From the NCBI RefSeq assembly GCF_000003605.2, contig NW_003115961.1, positions 7,888 to 26,442 of the forward strand: a DNA stretch of 18,555 bases. Direction: 5' to 3'. Source of the stretch: Saccoglossus kowalevskii (taxonomy: Eukaryota > Hemichordata > Enteropneusta > Harrimaniidae). This document shows, piece by piece, positions 9,093 to 18,555 of the stretch; the first letter of the stretch is position 1, and the number at the start of each line of letters is the position of its first letter. Position numbers and translations under genes: made by a program. A model generated the notes under the pieces. It made no database searches and was not told where the DNA came from. It saw nothing but the letters and a program-made list of their open reading frames with translations.

Positions 9093-9660
9093 CGTAGCTG
9101 CCAATTGGTCATCTTTGATTGGATCACATCACCTATCAACTTTTTTTGATGTGTTTGAAGTTTTAACCAAATTTGACAGAGAATTTGAGACCAGTGACCT
9201 GACAGTAAAAACAGCCCTTCTGTCCTACATAACATAGTGGTAGGCAAATCAAGCAATACACACCTATAGGTGTCAAGAATACTAAGGTCTTCAGATTAGA
9301 AGCACAATTAAAGAAACAACAATTGCTAATTTTCGTCAAAAAAAATGACTGCCAGTCGACCATCTTTGATTAGATTGTGACAGACCAAATTTCATTGTTG
9401 TACTAAAACACATTTGCCTGTGTACCAAATTTGAACCAACCTGAACAGTGAGAATTGAGCAGAATTGAGCAAAAAATTATTTTTTTTATCAAACAAAATG
9501 GCTACCAGGCGACCATCTTGGATTGTGACATAAAAAGTCATATGTCAAATGTCATCACCTGGGATTCGGCAAACGCAAAAGTAGTTTTGCGTATTTTCAC
9601 GCTTGAGGATGTGGTATACCAATTGATGATGGTCAATTTTGATGAAAATAATTGTATCTG
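9093..9660. repeat. Dispersed repeat with three diverged internal units
   Basis: A motif recurs three times in one direction: at 9093-9128 (GCTGCCAATTGGTCATCTTT), 9344-9382 (ACTGCCAGTCGACCATCTTT) and 9498-9530 (GCTACCAGGCGACCATCTTG), each followed by GATT and GTGACA or ATCACA. ACCAAATTT follows in two of the units. The motif resembles noncoding repeats common in marine invertebrate genomes. Short ORFs on both strands here (9062-9256, 9163-9363, 9455-9661, 9538-9759) are not supported as genes. Confidence 0.55.
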
Positions 9661-11039
9661 AACACGATACATTATGCCAGGGTTTGTATTATTCAATTTT
9701 TTACCAATTGTTGCAAACTGAATGATTCTCTGTTTAAATAAACTTTTACATACAATCAAAGTAAGCTTTTAAATAGAAACTACACAGTATAGAGTATATA
9801 CAATTGAACAAGTTTTTACAGAGCATTAGGGTTGCTGCCTTGGGGTCTCTCAAATGACATGGTCGTAGTGACTAGTGACAACAATGGGTTCACAGTGTAA
9901 GTAATGTATACCAACGTAATCCGGAGTAGTAGTGTCATGTGATTATATTGGTCCGTTGATATGCAAAAGCAAAAATTGTGTAAAATGTATAAAATTGATT
10001 TCAAAAACTTTATGCACTTTATGCTTGAGAAAATTACCTAAACACATTTTTTAACTAACAATTTTGCTATCTTTTCCCCAAAACTTCCCAGAACTACAAG
10101 TATGCGCATTAAAAACTGCCCTGAGATGCTCCAGTTATAATGTCACATAGCAGGCAAAACTGGACAGACTCAAGGGCGCCACTCAGCAGCATAAACATAC
10201 TCACACAGGAGAGAGAAAACATATATATGTTGCATGTGTGTTTATTCTAAAGCAAGTGTACAAAACAAATACAGTAAATTAAAAAGCCTCCACCTGTACA
10301 ATATATTAAATTCTACATATCTTAAAACAGCCTCAGGGTTTAAACATTTACTTCAAGCAGCACGAATTATCTTTTCTGAAATCAAATAAAAAAATCAGAA
10401 AAAATCTTTGACTAAGGAAACATTTAATGTCCTATTTAATGGACGCAGTCTTCTCATGATTTTTGGACAGCATATAACCTAGTTAATAACCTGATTTACA
10501 TAATAATAAGTAGAATAATAGTCTTCTTATGCTAATAAGAATAACTTTTGTTTTCTTGAAAGTTTGAGCATAGTAAAACAACTGTGCCTAAAGGGAAGAC
10601 ATTGAATTTATGTAAAAGTAAAGGCAATTTTTAGTACCTGAGTAAAAGAACGACATGCAGTGAAAAGACTTAGCAGTATAAAAAGTTGAAAAACTAGAAT
10701 TTGTCTATTAAAATCTGTAGTTAATAACATACCTGGAAAATCAAGAATTAAAACAATGTGTAATTGAATATTTGAATTTAACATTGATCATAAACTTGTA
10801 GTAATAGTGTCAAATATTCATACTATTGGTTAATTCAAGGCACTAAATATACATACACACAGTTCTATAACTCATTCAAGCATTTAGTAATAAACACATC
10901 CCTGGTTGGGAAATCCTACTTTATAACTGATAAGAAAAATCGAATACATTTAAAACAACACTTGTGTGCAAAAAAAAAGTAACAATTTGTTCAAATGCCT
11001 AGTCTATGTTGTAAATTACTGCTGTTTATAACTAAGTTT
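9661..11039. other. Intergenic between two convergent genes, nothing recognised
   Basis: AT-rich sequence downstream of both protein genes. I looked for a tetraspanin last exon here before finding a convincing one at 11949-12038. The frame at 9816-10004 (-) has a vague YITYTV stretch but no splice acceptor. No feature is supported. Confidence 0.4.
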
Positions 11040-11074
11040 TTTATTAATTTATTTTGGTTGATTGAAGATTTATT
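11040..11074 (-). terminator. Cluster of AATAAA signals, candidate 3' end of the tetraspanin mRNA
   Basis: Minus-strand AATAAA occurs at 11040-11045, 11048-11053 and 11069-11074. I saw no canonical hexamer between these and the stop codon at 11949, so the 3' UTR would be about 0.9 kb. It would include a MITE (11481-11607). Confidence 0.35.
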
Positions 11075-11480
11075 TTCACATTAAACGAGATATTTAGAAT
11101 TATAAAAATATTAAGAAATAGATGTAATTATTGCTGGTATTCTATACAGAGAAATATTTATCAAAATTGTTAATAAAAATTCAAAACTGTAAGTAAAAAC
11201 ATTTGTTTGTCTTGTAACAAGTGATATATACCGTAATGTACTGAACAACAAGCATATTTTTGGAAATGCAAACGAAAATTTCATATTTGTAATTAATTAC
11301 AGTGAGGATTCAATGTGAATGCCATATTATTTATCTAGTAGTTATTGTCATGACATTTAAAATTAGCTGCATAAATGCCATGCATCAGAGAGTACCATGG
11401 TAAACTTTTATACCAATTTTATAAATGATTACCAATCCAAAAATTCCAGAAATAAAAAGTTTTGGTTCCAAAATAACCAC

Positions 11481-11607
11481 TACCGTATTTTCCCTATTAA
11501 CGCATATTTCCAATAGAAGCGTATATTAACCCAAATCACATTCCCGGTTTACTGAATCATTAAAATATTTTTTTTTTTACTGTGCTACTAATAGAGCAAA
11601 TACAGTA
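11481..11607. mobile_element. MITE-like element family A, copy 2 (127 bp)
   Basis: Ends are TACCGTATTTTCCCTATTA and TAATAGAGCAAATACAGTA, imperfect 19-bp inverted repeats (16 of 19). Just inside the left end is CCAATAGAAGCGTAT, shared with the copy at 14175-14333. TA termini suggest TA target duplication. No coding capacity. It probably lies in the 3' UTR of the tetraspanin gene. Confidence 0.7.
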
Positions 11608-11948
11608 ACTTGAGATACTAAAAGTTCTCAATAAATCTTCTTACAATAAATGAATAACATTGTGCAAATATGTTGCCTTTGCATTGTACTTATTTGATTA
11701 AAAAAACACTTGTACACATCTACAGTGGTTTTATGACTTAAAACACACAGTAATGGGTGTTATTCTCAACAAATCATTAAAAAAACAAAACAATGCAGTT
11801 GGGGTGAAATGTTTATCATCTGCATATGTTGTCTAATGTTGTTATGTTTCCATGGTAACACATGTTCTATCACCCCAAAATGATCATTGTTAGGTCAACA
11901 AAATTGTGACATAATACCGTACTTCATACCGTTCTACATAGTGGTTAA

Positions 11949-16583
<4,635 letters not shown>

Positions 16584-16809
16584 CTGCCAGGAAAATAAAA
16601 TATTAAATATAATTAAGTAATAAAATTATTTTGTTTAAATTATTTGATTGGGTGTTAGTGTTGACAAAGTTTATAAAAACACACTACCGGTAATCCTTCA
16701 AAAGGAGTTTGTGCTAAAGGGAGAGATCTTTTAAAATTGAGTATAATCAAAAAATAACAGTGGAACTTAAATAAATTAAATTAGTAGGAATTGAAATAGA
16801 ATTTTTCCA

Positions 16810-16870
16810 CTGCATGCACAGTGTGCACATTGAATTTGAAATTTACCTGCACTAACTTGTGAAATGCACC
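16810..16870. repeat. Diverged direct repeat, copy 1
   Basis: CTGCATGCACAGTGTGCA, then ATTTGAAATTTACCTGCACT and ending ATGCACC. It is matched in order at 17012-17090 (CTACATGCACAGCGTGCA, TTTACTTGCACTAGCTGGTA, GTGTGCACC), about 202 bp away. Confidence 0.6.
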
Positions 16871-17011
16871 ACTTTTAAAGTTTTAATAAAATTTATGGGT
16901 TCTCGATCTATGCGATCATGAAAGAATTTGCTTTTTTTTGAGTTATCTTACAATATTGGTTGAACTCAATTTAGGCTTAGTGAATATAATGAGAAAATGT
17001 TGTGTTAATTT

Positions 17012-17090
17012 CTACATGCACAGCGTGCATATTATATTTTGAGTTTACTTGCACTAGCTGGTAATCTATGTGCATAGTGCAGTGTGCACC
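17012..17090. repeat. Diverged direct repeat, copy 2
   Basis: Second copy of the block at 16810-16870, with an insertion near its right end. TGCA-rich and non-coding. Confidence 0.6.
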
Positions 17091-18555
17091 AGAGTATTTC
17101 AACCCCTGGTAGACAATTTGACACAGCAAAATTTCAAGATACAGTGTATGTAGAAATACTTTACCATAAATCAATGCTATAACAAAGATAAAATACAAAT
17201 GCTATTTTCCTAGCCATTTTCAGACTCAATCCTAATTTTTTTTAAAGAAATTAAGAACTATTGGGTTAATGAAAAATAAACGTGTGAAACCAGACACATT
17301 CCACAGTAGTTAGACAAAATGAAAGTATTTATTATATGAGGTAGCATAAAAGTCTGTAGACAACCATAGTGTAAAGGTCAGCTGAGAGACAACTGTGTAC
17401 ATGTAAATCTTATCTTGGTTATTCACAGGTTAGTGACCTCAATAAAGTCTAAAGTGTTAAAGTACTGTATGTAATTATTAATTCCTTCCAATTCTACAGG
17501 CTACATGTTATTTTAGCCAATAAGCCAAGGTGTTACATCGCCCCATATATTACTGTTTACAAGTATTCACAGGAATGCATTTTTGTGAAAGCTATCGACT
17601 TAATATCTTAATGACCCAAGTGGAATTTTCACTAGTTTTGAAAGTTTCCCTATATCATGCCAAATTTGTCTCTACCTAAATTGCAGCAGTTTAGATTGTA
17701 TGATGCAAACACTATAAATACCACTACCTATATAGACAGTCTTTTCTTGTATACACAATAGTCTATTGTAATCAATAACAATAAGATTTCATTAACAGAA
17801 ATTGAAGGGTTTCACTATATTCTTACACACAGTCAGCAAGGGACCTGGATTGGGTGAAGAAAAGCTCAGGAAGAATTCGTAATTGATTTTGTTTTTGACT
17901 AAAATTGAGTATACATGTGTGGTCTAGGATTGAGCAGCATTTGGGACTATATTATAAGCATTCTGAATTTAAACACTGAACTCACTGAAAACCAGTTGAT
18001 GACAACAAACAATCAGTAAAATGTGAAGCTCCACTCAATCATAAATACAAATTCATAAAAAATTTGTAAAAATTTGCAAAATGTTGCACAAAAATGGAGG
18101 GAAGAATTCTGGCATTAAAAAATTTAACCTGAATCTGCACTCAGACAGACAGACATGACCAGAATGTCACCCAAGGTGTTCTCTGACTTCATTGCTGTAT
18201 ATTACATTATATATGGTAATCTAAACTATGAATCAGGTAATTATGAATTCTGTTTATCTGCATGGTTAAAAACTAGATATCATATGGCTGAATTATTTGC
18301 TGAGTATTATTTTTGCTGATACATTGTAGCTAAATGTACTAAATTAAAACAGAGTTAATAAGCAAAGTTAACATCAAATCTGTTAATATTAACCTCTCTA
18401 CAATAAATGGCAGATTTGCAGCTAAACTATTTTTAGATTTGAATATCAACCACAGCTGCTAAACACATTATATCACTCAATTAAAATAGCATTCAAAAGA
18501 CAACATAATACCAGTAGTTAAACTGCAGCCCATTTGTACGCCCAAGACGGGTAGC

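Larger units (their letters stand above)
16584..18555. other. Probable first intron of the tetraspanin gene
   Basis: No exon with a tetraspanin N-terminus (cysteine-rich start and F.Y.LK..L..YN/S pattern) was found on the minus strand. The sequence is AT-rich. Only a duplicated block (16810-16870 and 17012-17090) stands out. The minus-strand frame at 16977-17198 includes part of that block and is not a gene. Confidence 0.5.

Noticed and set aside
9816-10004. Possible tetraspanin C-terminal exon (minus frame with LVYITYTV)
   Set aside because: No splice acceptor precedes the stretch, and a far better last exon with a strong acceptor and correct phase is present at 11949-12038.
10125-10175. 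Short hydrophobic minus-strand stretch after CTGTCCAG as another last-exon candidate
   Set aside because: It lacks a pyrimidine tract and TM4 similarity.

Overview
The window looks like nuclear DNA from an AT-rich invertebrate animal. It has spliced genes with GT..AG introns, a eukaryotic tRNA-Val gene with internal A and B boxes, many short non-autonomous DNA transposons, microsatellites and a long satellite-like array. The interspersed repeats resemble those of marine bilaterians (lophotrochozoan or invertebrate deuterostome); I cannot name the species.

Layout. 1-1461: end of a tandem array with a unit of about 54 bp, which runs off the left edge. 1683-1755 (-): intact tRNA-Val(AAC) with a Pol III T-run terminator. 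2285-2600: dispersed repeat. 2650-2675: 5' fragment of a tRNA-Val. 2812-2935 and 3068-3195: two diverged copies of one block upstream of the first protein gene. 3865-6387 (+): a complete three-exon gene for a 236-residue protein with one ASPM-type ASH domain. 6600-11950: mostly gene-free, holding a MITE-like element, a foldback element (8480-8826), a dispersed repeat (9093-9660), the probable 3' UTR of the next gene and a second MITE. 11949-16583 (-): six exons of a TSPAN15-type tetraspanin (TspanC8 group). Everything is present except the first exon, which should lie beyond the right edge. 16584-18555: first-intron sequence of that gene with one small duplicated block.

The two protein genes converge tail to tail and show no functional link. 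The tetraspanin is very secure: TM2, TM3, the large extracellular loop with CCG, PxSCC and GC motifs, TM4 and the C-terminus can all be read across six exons, each joined in phase 0. The ASH gene is also built of phase-0 exons. The most unusual items are: the stand-alone ASPM-like ASH protein with a lipidation-like N-terminus and a possible in-frame cassette exon; a decayed duplicate of the 3' end of a tetraspanin exon, cut off where a TTTA microsatellite replaces its splice donor; a PDZ-like coding relic inside a tetraspanin intron; and several inverted-repeat elements whose ends can be read directly.
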